NCBI GenBank assembly: GCA_003670575.1
Contig: QWRD01000001.1
Location: 186,001-250,000, forward strand
Direction of reading: 5' to 3'
Source: Chloroflexota bacterium
GTDB lineage: Bacteria; Chloroflexota; Dehalococcoidia; UBA2979
Length of the DNA stretch: 64,000 nucleotides
Shown here one piece after another: positions 8,500-17,915 of this stretch. The translations under genes and the position numbers were made by a program. The notes beneath the pieces were generated by a model. The model was not told the origin of the DNA and ran no database searches. It worked only from the letters and a program-made list of their open reading frames with translations. Position 1 is the first letter of the stretch, and each line of letters begins with the position of its first letter.

Positions 8500-9747
8500 A
8501 TGGCCGACCAGGAGATCTACGCGCTCGGTGAGGTGCCGCCGCTGGGCACGGTGCCGAAGCGAATGCACGCCAGCCTGATCCGCGCCGAGCGCTTCGGACA
8601 GCCTCGTGACGCGTTCAAGATTGAAGAAGTCGACGTGCCGACGCCCGGGCCGAAGCAGGTGCTGGTCTACGTCATGGCCGCCGGCACGAACTACAACAAC
8701 GTGTGGGCCGCGCTGGGGTCGCCCGTCGATGTCATCGGCGCGCGCATGCGCCGCGGCGCGACCGAGGACTTCCACATCGGTGGTTCGGACGCCTCGGGCG
8801 TGGTGTGGGCGGTCGGCGCCGAGGTCAGCAACGTCAAAGTCGGCGACGAGGTCGTGCTCTCCTGCGGGATGTGGGACGAGAACGCCGCCGACATCAAGGC
8901 GGGCGCCGAGCCGATCACGTCCTCCTCCAACAAGATCTGGGGCTATGAGGAGAACTGGGGCTCCTTCGCCCAGTACGCGCTGGTGGACTCCTACCAGTGC
9001 TTCCCGAAGCCGAAGCACCTCTCGTGGGAGGCCGCCGCGGCCTATATGCTGGTCGGCGCGACGGCGTACCGCATGCTCGCGGGCTGGCCGCCGCACACTG
9101 TGCGGCCCGGCGACCCGGTGCTGGTATGGGGCGGCGCGGGCGGCCTGGGCGTGATGGCGATCCAGATCGTGCGCGAGCTGGGCGGCGTCCCGATCGCCGT
9201 CGTCTCCGGACCGGAGCGCGCCGAGTACTGCATGTCGCTGGGTGCGAAGGGCGTGATCAACCGCAAGGACTTCGACCACTGGGGCCGCCTTCCGGACATC
9301 GATGATGCCGAGGCGTTCGCGAAGTGGATGACCGGCGCTCGTGCCTTTGGCGCGAAGTTCTGGGAAGTGCTCGGCGACCGCCGTAGCCCGAAGATCGTCT
9401 TCGAGCACCCCGGCGAGGCGACGATCCCCACCTCGATCTTCATGGCGGACAACGCCGGCATGGTCGTGATCTGCGCGGGTACCTCCGGCTACAACGCGGA
9501 CGTGGACCTGCGCTACCTCTGGATGCGCCAGAAGCGGCTGCAGGGCTCGCACTTCGCGAGCACCGAGCAGTGCGCGGCGTTTAACCAGCTCGTGATGGAC
9601 ACGCGGATCGACCCGTGCCTCTCGCAGACCTTCGCGTTCGACCAGGTCGGCGAGAGCCACCAGGCGATGTACGAGAACCGCCACGCGCCCGGCAACATGG
9701 CGATCCTCGTCAACGCCCCGCGCGAGGGCATGACGACGTTGAGCTAG
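8500..9747 (+). CDS. ccr: crotonyl-CoA carboxylase/reductase-like enzyme
   Basis: 415 aa zinc-less MDR-family protein. ATG 8500 has a strong GAGGGGGG site. CCR enzymes convert crotonyl-CoA plus CO2 and NADPH to ethylmalonyl-CoA (ethylmalonyl-CoA pathway or extender-unit supply). NADPH motif [10 protein letters not shown] is at residues 211-220. Residues I believe line the CO2 pocket have counterparts: the Asn in GTNYNNVW (64-67), Glu150 in IWGYEENWG, and His351 in GSHFAST. The position before Glu150 is Tyr149, where characterised enzymes I recall have Phe, so carboxylation cannot be assumed over simple enoyl-CoA reduction. The following small protein is probably co-transcribed. No ethylmalonyl mutase genes are nearby. 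Confidence 0.85.
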   Translation: MADQEIYALGEVPPLGTVPKRMHASLIRAERFGQPRDAFKIEEVDVPTPGPKQVLVYVMAAGTNYNNVWAALGSPVDVIGARMRRGATEDFHIGGSDASGVVWAVGAEVSNVKVGDEVVLSCGMWDENAADIKAGAEPITSSSNKIWGYEENWGSFAQYALVDSYQCFPKPKHLSWEAAAAYMLVGATAYRMLAGWPPHTVRPGDPVLVWGGAGGLGVMAIQIVRELGGVPIAVVSGPERAEYCMSLGAKGVINRKDFDHWGRLPDIDDAEAFAKWMTGARAFGAKFWEVLGDRRSPKIVFEHPGEATIPTSIFMADNAGMVVICAGTSGYNADVDLRYLWMRQKRLQGSHFASTEQCAAFNQLVMDTRIDPCLSQTFAFDQVGESHQAMYENRHAPGNMAILVNAPREGMTTLS

Positions 9748-9755
9748 GAGTCGGT

Positions 9756-9956
9756 ATGGCCGCGGGCGACCGTTGCGAGTTCTGCACCACGCGCCCCCGC
9801 GAGGAGGTGGCGGTCGCCCGCTGGCATGCTCCTGACCCGGACGACCGCGAGCGGCTCACGCTCTGGTTGTGCAGCCGCCACATGGAGCGCATGTCCAAGG
9901 CGGGCACCCGCGGCTGGCCGCACGAGGGCTGGCTGCACAAGATCGGCTGGTGGTAG
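9756..9956 (+). CDS. 66-residue CxxC small protein downstream of ccr
   Basis: The reading frame MAAGDRCEFC... starts at ATG 9756, 8 bp after the ccr stop. A TAGGAG ribosome site overlaps that stop. It has a CEFC knuckle at residues 7-10 and a CSRHMERM segment near residue 39, together a plausible zinc site (Cys, Cys, Cys, His), and a Trp-rich tail. No family recognised. Coupling to ccr suggests shared regulation. It could be a small metal-binding accessory protein or an unrelated passenger. Confidence 0.7.
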   Translation: MAAGDRCEFCTTRPREEVAVARWHAPDPDDRERLTLWLCSRHMERMSKAGTRGWPHEGWLHKIGWW

Positions 9957-9984
9957 CGCGACCTCGTCGAGGTGGCGCTACCAC
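9950..9984 (+). terminator. hairpin terminator after the ccr operon
   Basis: GTGGTAGCGC (9950-9959) pairs with GCGCTACCAC (9975-9984). Inside, ACCTC and GAGGT pair around a 3-nt loop. The stem includes the stop codon of the small protein. No clear T-tract follows. Confidence 0.6.
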
Positions 9985-10065
9985 GTGGGCTCCGGACTTC
10001 GTCCCGGCTGTGTATGCTCGCGCCACTCAGGGCGGCACGTGCTGCCCTCGAGGTGACGACTGGAG

Positions 10066-11256
10066 ATGCACATGGATGCGCCGACCGCGACCAGCCGACG
10101 TGAACTCGTCCTCTACTTCCTGAAGCTCGGCACGATTGGGTTCGGTGGGCCGGCAGCGCTCGTCGGGTACATGCGGCGCGACCTGGTGGAGCTCCGCAAG
10201 ACTGTCGACGAGGACACGTACAACCTCGGGCTGGCACTGGCGCAGATCATGCCCGGGCCGCTCGCCGCGCAGACGGCGATCGCCATCGGGTACTTTCAGG
10301 GAGGCGTGCTCAGTGCCACGCTCGTCGGGCTCGCGTTCATCGTGCCGTCGTTCCTCATGGTCATCGGGCTCAGCGTCGCGTATGTCGCGTACGGTGGGCT
10401 GCCGTGGATGCAGGCGCTGTTCTACGGCATCGGCGCGGTGGTGATCGCGATCATCGCCGTCGCCGCCTATCGGCTCGCACGAGGCACGAACAAGCGCGAC
10501 CCGCTGCTGTGGGGCGTGTTCGGCGTGCTGTTCGTCGCGACGGTCTGGTCCGGCGCGGAGCTTGCGGCGTTGTTCCTGCTCGCGGGGCTCGTCGTGGTGT
10601 GCGTGCGCGCGTGGCCGGGGCCGCGAAGCGCGATCCTGCTGGCGCTCGGCGTGGTCGCGCTCTCGGCGGCGATCTGGTGGCTGGAGCGCTTCCTCCTCAC
10701 CGCATCGGCCGGCGATCGAGGCGGCAACGTGCTGCTGCAGATCCTGCTGTTCTTCACGAAGGCCGGATCGTTCGTGTTCGGGAGCGGGCTCGCGATCGTG
10801 CCGTTCCTGCAGCAGGGCGTCGTGCACGACCTCGGCTGGCTGACCGAGCACCAGTTCGTCGATGCCGTCGCGGTCGCGCTAATCACGCCGGGGCCGGTGG
10901 TGATCACGGTGGCGTTCATCGGCTACCTCGTTGCGGGACTGAGCGGCGCGACGCTGGCTGCGGTCGGCATCTTCCTGCCGGTGTATGTGTTCACCATCGT
11001 GCCGGCGCCGTGGTTCCAGCGGCACCGCGACAACGCGCAGTTGCGTGCGTTTGTCTCCGGCACTACAGCCGCCGCGAGCGGCGCGATCGCCGGTGCGGTG
11101 CTCGTGCTCGGCGGGCGCTCCATCGTCGATGTGCCGACGGCGCTCATCGCGGGGGTGGGGCTGGTGCTGCTGTGGCGGTACCGCGTGCAGGAGCCGATCC
11201 TCGTCGTCGGCGCGGGCGTGGCAGGCCTGCTGGTCTGGCCGCTCGTGCATACGTGA
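10066..11256 (+). CDS. chrA: chromate transporter family protein (long-chain, two CHR domains)
   Basis: 396 aa, about 10-12 membrane helices, the length of fused two-domain ChrA proteins. The first CHR domain starts LGTIGFGGPAALVGYM and contains the IMPGPLAAQTA signature. The second contains GSFVFGSGLAIVPFLQQ and ITPGPVVIT. Family members efflux chromate driven by the membrane potential, though many are untested and sulfate or other oxyanions are possible. ATG 10066 follows a weak CTGGAG site; a second ATG is two codons later. No chrB-like regulator is nearby. Confidence 0.9.
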   Translation: MHMDAPTATSRRELVLYFLKLGTIGFGGPAALVGYMRRDLVELRKTVDEDTYNLGLALAQIMPGPLAAQTAIAIGYFQGGVLSATLVGLAFIVPSFLMVIGLSVAYVAYGGLPWMQALFYGIGAVVIAIIAVAAYRLARGTNKRDPLLWGVFGVLFVATVWSGAELAALFLLAGLVVVCVRAWPGPRSAILLALGVVALSAAIWWLERFLLTASAGDRGGNVLLQILLFFTKAGSFVFGSGLAIVPFLQQGVVHDLGWLTEHQFVDAVAVALITPGPVVITVAFIGYLVAGLSGATLAAVGIFLPVYVFTIVPAPWFQRHRDNAQLRAFVSGTTAAASGAIAGAVLVLGGRSIVDVPTALIAGVGLVLLWRYRVQEPILVVGAGVAGLLVWPLVHT

Positions 11257-11295
11257 ACAGCCTCGACCGCACCGCGAGGTGAAGTCGAGGCTGTT
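11256..11295 (+). terminator. terminator hairpin after chrA
   Basis: Perfect 12-bp stem AACAGCCTCGAC (11256-11267) with GTCGAGGCTGTT (11284-11295) around a 16-nt loop. It begins at the last base of the chrA stop codon and separates chrA from the converging chemoreceptor gene. Confidence 0.7.
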
Positions 11296-11378
11296 GCAAC
11301 GGGTCGTCGTGTCGGCGCGTTGAGGGACTCATTCCGCGCGCCGACCCCTCGCCCCCTGCCACCAGTCAGCCGCGAGCG

Positions 11379-13526
11379 TTACGCGGCGCGGCGGCGGTAA
11401 TCCGCCACCGAGGCCGGTGCACCCGACGAGCGACCGGACTCCTGCCCGTTGCCCTCATCGACGAGCTTGAACGTCGCGACCTGCTCCGAGAGCTGGGCCG
11501 ACATCCGCCCCAGGTCTCCCGCAGCGGCGGTCACCTGCTCCATCTGGCCGCGCAGCATCGTCGCGCTGGCGGTCATCTCCTCTGCCGAGGCCGACACTTC
11601 CTCCGTGGCGGCCGAGACCTCCTCGGTGGCGGCGGAATTCTCCTCGGCGATCGAAGCGACCGTCGTGATCGAATCGCCGACTGAGGCAGCCGTCGCCTGC
11701 ATCTCCTCGGCCGCGGCCGAGTTCTGCTCCACGATGTCGCGCACCCCGGCGATGCGGCGTGCCATCTCCTCGCCCTGGTCCTGCACCTGCGTTGCGGTCT
11801 GCGAGATCTGAGCGATCTGCGCCGCCACCTCGCGCGAAGCGCTAAGGATCAGCTTCAGCGACTCGCTCGCCTCGCCCGCGGCACTGGTACCGGCCGCCAT
11901 CTCCGTGGTGCCCTGCTCCATCGCACGCACCGTGGAGGTGACGCCGTTCTGGACACCGGTGATCAGCACCCCGATCTCCTTCGTGGCGTTGGCGACGCGC
12001 TCTGCGAGTTGGCGGACCTCATCGGCGACCACCGCGAAGCCGCGGCCCTGGTCACCGGCGCGAGCCGCCTCGATCGCCGCGTTCAGCGCCAGCAGATTGG
12101 TCTGCGCGGCGATGTCCTGGATGACCGAAACGATGTTCCCGATCTCGGCGGAGCGACTACCGAGCGTCGCCACCTCCGCCGAAGCGGCTTCCAGCGCCTG
12201 CTGGATGCTGTGGATCCCGCTGGTGGTCTTCTCCACCGCCGCGGCGCCCTCCTCTGCGGACTGCGCGTTGGTGCGAGCACCATCGGCGGCCTGCTGCGCC
12301 TGGTTCGCCATCTCCTGCGCCGAGCGTGCAACGGCATCGCTCACACCGGCGATCGCCTCCACCTCGCGGGCCTGCTGCTGTGCGCCGGTGGCGACCTGCG
12401 TCGCGGCGGCGGACAGCTGCTCGATCGAGCGGTTCACTTCCTGCACGGACGAAGCCTGCTGGCTGGCACCCTCGGCGACCTGCGTGATCGCGCGGGCGAC
12501 TTCCGTCGAGGCGCGCGAGACCTGGTCGGATCCGGACGCCACCGCGTCGGTCGCCTGCGAGGCGTCAGAGGAGAGCGTGTCCAGCTCGCGGCGCTGCCCG
12601 TCGAGCGCGGTCGCGGCGTTGCGCACCTCGGACATCGTGGCGGAGAGGCTGACACGTGACTCGTTGTAGGCGGCGATGGTGGCGACCATGCCATCGATGA
12701 TCTTGTTGGTCTGGTCGACGGCCTGCCCGATCTCGTCGGAGTTGCTGGCCGGGATCTTCTGGGTCACGGGCGTGACGCCCACGGTGAGGTTCCCACCAGC
12801 GAGTGCGACCATGCCGGCCCGGAGGTCGGTGAGGCAGTGCTCCTGCAGGCTCTGCAGCCGGCTCAGGATGGACGTGGCGCGCTGGCTGATGTCACGCGCG
12901 AGCCAGAAGCCGATGCCCAACCCGATCGCAACGGCGATCGCGGTACTGGCCAGGAGCAACCACTCCGCGAACCCTGCCGCGGCGGCCCCCGCGTCCTTCG
13001 AGTCCTTGGCGGCTGCGGCGTTGAGCGTCGCTGCTTCGTCGAGCGAATCGTTCATCTTGTCGATGGCGTCGGACATGCCCGCCGCTGTTGCTTTGGCTTC
13101 GGCGTCCTGGCCCTTCTCCAAGAGTTGCAGCACCTGTTCGCGTGTCGTGGAGACCCCGCGCACGCCAGCCATGACGCTTTCCCACTGCACACGGTCGGAG
13201 TCGTTGATGTAGGTCTGCTCATAGAGCTTGCCGGACTTCGCAGCGTCTTGCATTTCGGCGCGCGATTGCACAATCAGTTTGTTGCGGGCGTCACCGGCCG
13301 CGGTCAGAAACGCGCGCTTCTCCTCGCGCGCGCTTGAAATCATGCCGATGTTGGTTTCCGCCGCGTACAAGACGCCAAGCAGGTTCTTCTCGTACGCGCT
13401 CGTTTGGCGGGTCGACGCTGCCGAAAGCTGCGTGTAGCCGATGAACGCCACTATCCCCGTGATGATCAGCACCACTGCAAAGCCGCCGAGCAACTTGGCG
13501 CGGATACCCATTCCTGTCTTGGTCAT
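11379..13526 (-). CDS. methyl-accepting chemotaxis protein
   Basis: 715 aa chemoreceptor. TM1 is about residues 11-31 and TM2 about 186-209. They bracket a ~150-residue periplasmic-type four-helix bundle sensor. HAMP-like linkers follow (residues ~210-290), then a long coiled-coil signalling domain. The kinase-contact tip is fully conserved ([19 protein letters not shown] and [18 protein letters not shown]). ATG 13524-13526 is preceded by GGGAAGGGACTCC. No che or flagellar genes lie in the window. Upstream sequence resembles a flagellar-sigma promoter. The ligand is unknown. Confidence 0.95.
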   Translation of the reverse strand: MTKTGMGIRAKLLGGFAVVLIITGIVAFIGYTQLSAASTRQTSAYEKNLLGVLYAAETNIGMISSAREEKRAFLTAAGDARNKLIVQSRAEMQDAAKSGKLYEQTYINDSDRVQWESVMAGVRGVSTTREQVLQLLEKGQDAEAKATAAGMSDAIDKMNDSLDEAATLNAAAAKDSKDAGAAAAGFAEWLLLASTAIAVAIGLGIGFWLARDISQRATSILSRLQSLQEHCLTDLRAGMVALAGGNLTVGVTPVTQKIPASNSDEIGQAVDQTNKIIDGMVATIAAYNESRVSLSATMSEVRNAATALDGQRRELDTLSSDASQATDAVASGSDQVSRASTEVARAITQVAEGASQQASSVQEVNRSIEQLSAAATQVATGAQQQAREVEAIAGVSDAVARSAQEMANQAQQAADGARTNAQSAEEGAAAVEKTTSGIHSIQQALEAASAEVATLGSRSAEIGNIVSVIQDIAAQTNLLALNAAIEAARAGDQGRGFAVVADEVRQLAERVANATKEIGVLITGVQNGVTSTVRAMEQGTTEMAAGTSAAGEASESLKLILSASREVAAQIAQISQTATQVQDQGEEMARRIAGVRDIVEQNSAAAEEMQATAASVGDSITTVASIAEENSAATEEVSAATEEVSASAEEMTASATMLRGQMEQVTAAAGDLGRMSAQLSEQVATFKLVDEGNGQESGRSSGAPASVADYRRRAA

Positions 13527-13894
13527 GGAGTCCCTTCCCCGATCGTTCGCCTGCTTGGATGGTCCGTCACTGGCAGGCTGTTGCCGTCTGGATGGAACCA
13601 CTATCGGCAGCGATCGGTGTGCTTAGGACTCCGTAAAGCCCCTTAGGGGCGGCCGGATCGGGCGATCAGCAGTGAGTCGTCAGGAACAGGCGGGGGCGAC
13701 CGCCGAGTCTATCCGCAGACGCCGCGCACAACCTCGTGGAGGATGCGCAGGCCGAGGTCGAGGTGGGGCGTGAGCCGTGGTCTCCGGTGCGGTAACGCGA
13801 ACGCGACCTTTTCGGTCGCCAATGTTGAGTATGTTTCCTCGCGCCCCGCTGCTATACCTCTGATCGAGGCTGGCGCATCGGCCGGGGAGATGGC
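13527..13894. other. 368-bp divergent gap with a sigma-28-like promoter
   Basis: This region separates the chemoreceptor and TauE genes, which point away from each other. On the minus strand GCCGATAG (13608-13601) matches 7 of 8 bases of the FliA -10 consensus, and CTAAG (13626-13622) stands 13 nt upstream where a CTAAAG-like -35 is expected. A small GCCCC/GGGGC hairpin is at 13638-13650. No convincing gene. Confidence 0.4.
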
Positions 13895-14698
13895 GTGGCG
13901 GACGACGGGTTCCTGCTGGCGGTAGCGTTCGCGATCGGGGTGTATTCCACCGCGCTGGGGGCGGGCGGCGCGTTCCTGCTGACCCCGTTGTTGCTGATCC
14001 GCTACCCCGATGCGCCGCCCGCGACGGTGGCGATGGCCTCGCTCTGTGTGGTTGTGGTGTCCAGCGGGCTCTCGGCGGTGCAGGCGGTGCGCGACCGCCG
14101 TATCGATTATCCGGTAGTCGGGGTGTTGCTGGCGGTCGTGGTGCCCATGGCAGTGCTCGGCGCGTGGGCGACCTCGCTCGTCCCGCGGCGCGAGTTCCAG
14201 ATCGGATTCGCCGCGTTCATGCTGCTGATGGCGCTGTATCTGCTGCTCCCGCCGCGCGATCGCATGCTCGGCGTGCCGCGAGGCTGGCGGCGGATGATCA
14301 CGGACATCGAGGGCGACACGTTCGTCTACACGTTCCCGCTAGTCCCCAGCCTGATCGCGGCCGCCGGTGCCTCGTTTATCTCCTCGCTGGCCGGGATCGG
14401 CGGTGGGCCGTTCTACACCCCGCTGGCGATCCGCGTGATGCGGCTTCCGATCACGCTGGCCGTGCCGATCGCGCACGTCGTCATCACCGCGCTCGCGATC
14501 TCCGGGCTCGCGCTTTACATCGCGACGGGACACATCGGTGAGCCGCTGCGCGATGCGCCGTGGCTCGTGGTTGGGATGCTGGCCGCCAACCCGTTGGGTC
14601 GACGCCTGAACCGGCGGCTCCGCGACGGCCCGGTAGTGCGGCTGCTGGTGGTGGGCATCGTGCTCGTCGCGCTGCGTACCGCCTGGGGGGCGTGGTAG
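13895..14698 (+). CDS. TauE/SafE family membrane transporter
   Basis: 267 aa with about 8 hydrophobic segments in the two-half arrangement of the family. The repeats carry GAGGAFLLTPLL near residue 23 and SLAGIGGGPFYTPL near residue 165. Relatives export sulfite, sulfoacetate or other organic anions, often with poor annotation of substrate. The start is GTG 13895, 6 nt after GGGGAGA. An out-of-frame ATG at 13890 is ignored. Stands alone, with repeat copy 3 directly downstream. Confidence 0.85.
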   Translation: MADDGFLLAVAFAIGVYSTALGAGGAFLLTPLLLIRYPDAPPATVAMASLCVVVVSSGLSAVQAVRDRRIDYPVVGVLLAVVVPMAVLGAWATSLVPRREFQIGFAAFMLLMALYLLLPPRDRMLGVPRGWRRMITDIEGDTFVYTFPLVPSLIAAAGASFISSLAGIGGGPFYTPLAIRVMRLPITLAVPIAHVVITALAISGLALYIATGHIGEPLRDAPWLVVGMLAANPLGRRLNRRLRDGPVVRLLVVGIVLVALRTAWGAW

Positions 14699-14724
14699 GC
14701 CGTAAGTCGGGCGCGCGGATGCCC

Positions 14725-14867
14725 GGAGACCCCCACCCCAACCCTCCCCCGTAGAGGGGAGGGTGCGAGTACCCGAGCGGGGGGCCTCACTGATCGGGAA
14801 GGGCCCGGTTGTCGCATGCTCCCCTCGCCCCGTCCTCGGGGAGAGGGGGCGGGGGTGAGGGTTCCCC
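14725..14867. repeat. dispersed intergenic repeat, copy 3 (inverted B then inverted A)
   Basis: Inverted module B covers 14725-14768 (GGAGACCCCCACCCCAACCC onward) and inverted module A 14819-14867. Together they occupy most of the gap between the TauE gene and the phosphotriesterase-like gene. Confidence 0.8.
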
Positions 14868-14923
14868 ACGCCAAGGCGGCCCCGCCCGCGCTATGCTGCG
14901 CCCGCTTGAAAGGGGGGCACCCA

Positions 14924-15871
14924 GTGGCACGCATTGAGACGATGCTCGGTCCGATCGATGGTTCACAGCTCGGGTTCACGTTGAGCCATGAGCACGTCAC
15001 GGTGAGCAACGGCGAGGACAGCGCGCACTATCCGTGGCTCTACGATCGCCCGCGCACGGTGGATGTAGCGGTGCAGACGCTGCGCGCGATGAAGGCCGAG
15101 GGCGTCGACAGCATCATCGACCTCACGACACCGGACCTCGGACGCGACATGGATTTCATGCTGGACGTCGCGCGGCAGGTGGGCATGCACATCGTGGCGG
15201 CGACGGGCATCTGGCGCGATCCGCCGCGCTCGATCATGGAGCGTGACGTCGACGCGACGGCGGACATCTTCGTGCGCGAGATCGAGCAGGGGATCGGGCA
15301 CTCCGGCGTAAAGGCAGGCGCGATCAAGGTCGCGAATGACATCGAGGGGTTCACGGAGGCGCACGTGCGCATCCTGCGTGCGGCGGCACGGGCCTGTGCG
15401 CGCACCGGTATTCCGATCAGCACTCACCACAACGCCGCGTTGCAGATGGGGACGACACAGGTGCGCATCTTCCAGGAGGAAGGCGCGCCGATGGATCGCA
15501 TCTGCATCGGTCACAGCGCGGACTCGACGGACATCGAGTACCTCGAGTCGCTTCTGAAGGCGGGCGTCTACCTTTCGCTCGACCGCTATCCCGGTCGCGC
15601 GCCGCGTCCGGACTGGCAGGCGCGGAACGCCACGGTACGTGAGCTCATCCGTCGAGGCTGGACACACCGGTTGATGCTCGGCCACGACGGTCACGCCGTG
15701 CGCTGGATCCCGGTCGGGCAGGAACCCGCAGTGAACGCCTACAACCCGGACGGGATGCTCTTCCTCTCGCGTGTCGCGATCCCCGGGCTGCTGCAGGACG
15801 GCGTCCCGCAGGACGCGATTGACGAGATGATGCGCGAGGTGCCTCGGCGCTTCCTCAGCGGCGAGGCGTAG
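14924..15871 (+). CDS. phosphotriesterase-related amidohydrolase
   Basis: 315 aa TIM-barrel metalloenzyme. The GTG start at 14924 has a GAAAGGGGGG site, and an upstream ATG reading through repeat copy 3 is rejected. The binuclear metal site is complete: SHEH near residue 22, the bridging Lys in GAIKVAND, the His of THHN, the His of IGHS, and the Asp of LGHDGHA. The family includes lactonases and esterases as well as organophosphate hydrolases. The window gives no hint of the natural substrate. No neighbouring lactone or quorum genes. Confidence 0.9.
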   Translation: MARIETMLGPIDGSQLGFTLSHEHVTVSNGEDSAHYPWLYDRPRTVDVAVQTLRAMKAEGVDSIIDLTTPDLGRDMDFMLDVARQVGMHIVAATGIWRDPPRSIMERDVDATADIFVREIEQGIGHSGVKAGAIKVANDIEGFTEAHVRILRAAARACARTGIPISTHHNAALQMGTTQVRIFQEEGAPMDRICIGHSADSTDIEYLESLLKAGVYLSLDRYPGRAPRPDWQARNATVRELIRRGWTHRLMLGHDGHAVRWIPVGQEPAVNAYNPDGMLFLSRVAIPGLLQDGVPQDAIDEMMREVPRRFLSGEA

Positions 15872-15985
15872 AGCAGCGCGGATGGCTGCGGATGATTGCG
15901 GGTGACAACCGCGCATTGGCGATGAACGGGTCAGGCGCTGAACTGCTGGCGGTGCAACAGAGCACGCAGCGGGGAGGCGCCCACG

Positions 15986-16642
15986 ATGCCCACATTGCAA
16001 GCCGGTGTGTCCGGTCAGAACGTTGGCGATCAGTGGAACGGGTATCCCGTCTCCGGCCCGATCACCTCGCGGTTTGGAATCATCGACGATGCGCACCCGC
16101 AGCCGCACTCGGGGAACGATGTGGCGTGCGACGCCGGGACACTGGTGCGTGCGCCCTTCGCAGGGCAGGTGGTGCTGGTTTCGCGGTTCGGGGATGGCGT
16201 GCGCTGGACCGAGATATTCGGCAACAGCGCGGTGATTCGCGGTGAGGACGGCATGCGTTGCCTGACGGCGCATTACCAAGACCCGCCCGCAGTTACCGTG
16301 GGCCAAAGCGTGCAGGCCGGGGATGTATTGGGTGCCGCCGGGAGCACGGGACAATCCACGGGCGTCCACGTACACATTGGGCTCTCGGACGACTCGAACC
16401 CGAACTTCTCGAAGGACGAGGATGGCGGGGTCACTCGGCTGCTCGACGCGATGACGCACCTGTCGCCGCTCGCTCCGGCCGCGCCGACTCCGACACGTCG
16501 AGGCTACGCGAGCGAACTGGTCGCATCGGCGCAGATCGTCGCTCAGATGATCGAGCGTGACGCGCTTGCGATCGGAGTGGACGCGATGCTGGATCACGTC
16601 ATCGCGACGGTGGGAGCACTGAAGGCTAGCGGTGGCGGCTAG
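15986..16642 (+). CDS. M23 (LytM) peptidase-fold protein
   Basis: 218 aa. The LytM core holds the zinc ligands HxxxD (PHSGNDVACD) and HVHIG, so peptidoglycan endopeptidase activity is plausible. No signal peptide or membrane anchor is visible from ATG 15986, which has a GGGGAGG site, and no upstream start adds one. This is unusual for a cell-wall enzyme. After residue ~165 an unrelated helical tail of about 50 residues follows. It could be exported another way, be released on lysis, or process a cytosolic target. Confidence 0.82.
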   Translation: MPTLQAGVSGQNVGDQWNGYPVSGPITSRFGIIDDAHPQPHSGNDVACDAGTLVRAPFAGQVVLVSRFGDGVRWTEIFGNSAVIRGEDGMRCLTAHYQDPPAVTVGQSVQAGDVLGAAGSTGQSTGVHVHIGLSDDSNPNFSKDEDGGVTRLLDAMTHLSPLAPAAPTPTRRGYASELVASAQIVAQMIERDALAIGVDAMLDHVIATVGALKASGGG

Positions 16643-16673
16643 CCCTCGCGCATGACGATGGCACACGCGAGGG
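16643..16673 (+). terminator. short hairpin after the LytM gene
   Basis: CCCTCGCG (16643-16650) pairs with CGCGAGGG (16666-16673), starting 1 nt past the stop codon. No T-tract. Confidence 0.45.
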
Positions 16674-16714
16674 TGCGCTGCAGGCGGCTGGTGCGATAGA
16701 CGCTCGCCAGCCTC

Positions 16715-16860
16715 GGAGACCCCCACCCTAACCCTCCCCCGTAGAGCGGGAGGGAGCCAGCCCCCGAAGGGGAGGGGGCTGCACGGGAGAGGGGGCGACG
16801 ACGCCTCGTGCTCCCCTCGCCCCGCCGCGCGGGGAGAGGGGCCGGGGGTGAGGGTTCCCC
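16715..16860. repeat. dispersed intergenic repeat, copy 4 (inverted B then inverted A)
   Basis: Inverted B starts at GGAGACCCCCACCC (16715) and inverted A ends at 16860. The spacer holds an extra C/G-rich fold-back. It fills the gap between two converging genes. Confidence 0.8.
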
Positions 16861-16868
16861 GCTTTTCC

Positions 16869-17654
16869 CTAGTTGCGCCCCTCGCCGGAGGCGGCGGTGC
16901 CGCCGGCGCCCAGGTCCACGTCGCAGCGGACCAGGTGCTCGCGGAGCAGGCGGTTGAACTCCTCGGGCGCCTCAACGGCGGAGAGGTGACCCGCGCCGGC
17001 AATCTCTGCGTAGATCGCGCCGGGGATGGCGTCGGCCATCGGCTTCGTCGCCGCCGCCGGGATCAGCGTGTCGTCGCTCGACGAGATGACCAGCGTCGGC
17101 ACTGCGATGTTGGCGAGGTCAGCCGTCATGTCCGGGCGCGCGCCCATACCCATCGATGCTGCCGCGACCGCCTCGGCGGGCTGGCTGCGGATGGCGCGCT
17201 TCACGCGGTCCCACATCACCTGCGGGGCGGCAGCGGAGAGCAACGGCGGCGGCGACTCCACCAGGAAGGCCAGACCCTCCGCGCGGATGCGGTCCGCCAG
17301 TGCCTTGCGGCGCTCCTTGCCGGCCTCGTCGTCCGCGCCGGACCGGGTGTTCGCCAGCACCAAGCCCTGCACCATCTGCGGGTACTTTTTGGCGAACGCC
17401 AGCGCGATGTATCCACCCATCGAGAGTCCGACTATGACCGCCTTGTCGATCTCCGCGTAGCGCATGGAGTGCGCGACGTAGTCCGCTGCGGCCTCCATCT
17501 CCATCACCGGGCCGGCGTCCATGGTGCCGCCGAAGCCAGGCATGTCCGGTGCCAGTACCTGCAGCTGGTGGCGGAACGCCATCACCTGGTTCCCCCACAT
17601 GGATGAGTCTACCGGGAACGCGTGGATCAGGACCAGACCGGCGTCAACGGGCAT
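16869..17654 (-). CDS. alpha/beta-hydrolase
   Basis: 261 aa from ATG 17652-17654, which has an AAGGGA site; an ATG at 17687 lacks one. The fold is evident from LVLIHAFPVDSSMW (oxyanion region), the nucleophile elbow GLSMGG (Ser), an Asp in SSDDTLIP and the His of GAGHLS. This is the arrangement of 3-oxoadipate enol-lactonase/esterase-like proteins. The substrate is not predictable. The C-terminal Gly/Ala-rich tail is poorly conserved. It converges on repeat copy 4. Confidence 0.88.
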   Translation of the reverse strand: MPVDAGLVLIHAFPVDSSMWGNQVMAFRHQLQVLAPDMPGFGGTMDAGPVMEMEAAADYVAHSMRYAEIDKAVIVGLSMGGYIALAFAKKYPQMVQGLVLANTRSGADDEAGKERRKALADRIRAEGLAFLVESPPPLLSAAAPQVMWDRVKRAIRSQPAEAVAAASMGMGARPDMTADLANIAVPTLVISSSDDTLIPAAATKPMADAIPGAIYAEIAGAGHLSAVEAPEEFNRLLREHLVRCDVDLGAGGTAASGEGRN

Positions 17655-17915
17655 CTGCGAGTATCCCTTCGGGGGGCCGTCGCGCATCAGAGCGATGCGC
17701 CGGGCGGCGTTGGCTGCGTGTGCCGGGGCGTGTCGTGTCCCCGTAGTGGGAGACGATGCCGCCCACGCGCGGATTGCGCAAGTCAGCGCCGACGAAATGG
17801 ACGAGTCGCGTGACCTCGCGGGGAGGGGCGGAGTGGCGTCGTCCGGTAGGCTGCGTGCGGATACGCTGCTCCACGCTGAAGCAAGACGCTGTGCCGCGAC
17901 GAAAGGTGGTTCACG

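Noticed and set aside
14816-14923. Upstream ATG start for the phosphotriesterase-like gene
   Set aside because: The extension is translated repeat copy 3; the GTG at 14924 has the ribosome site.
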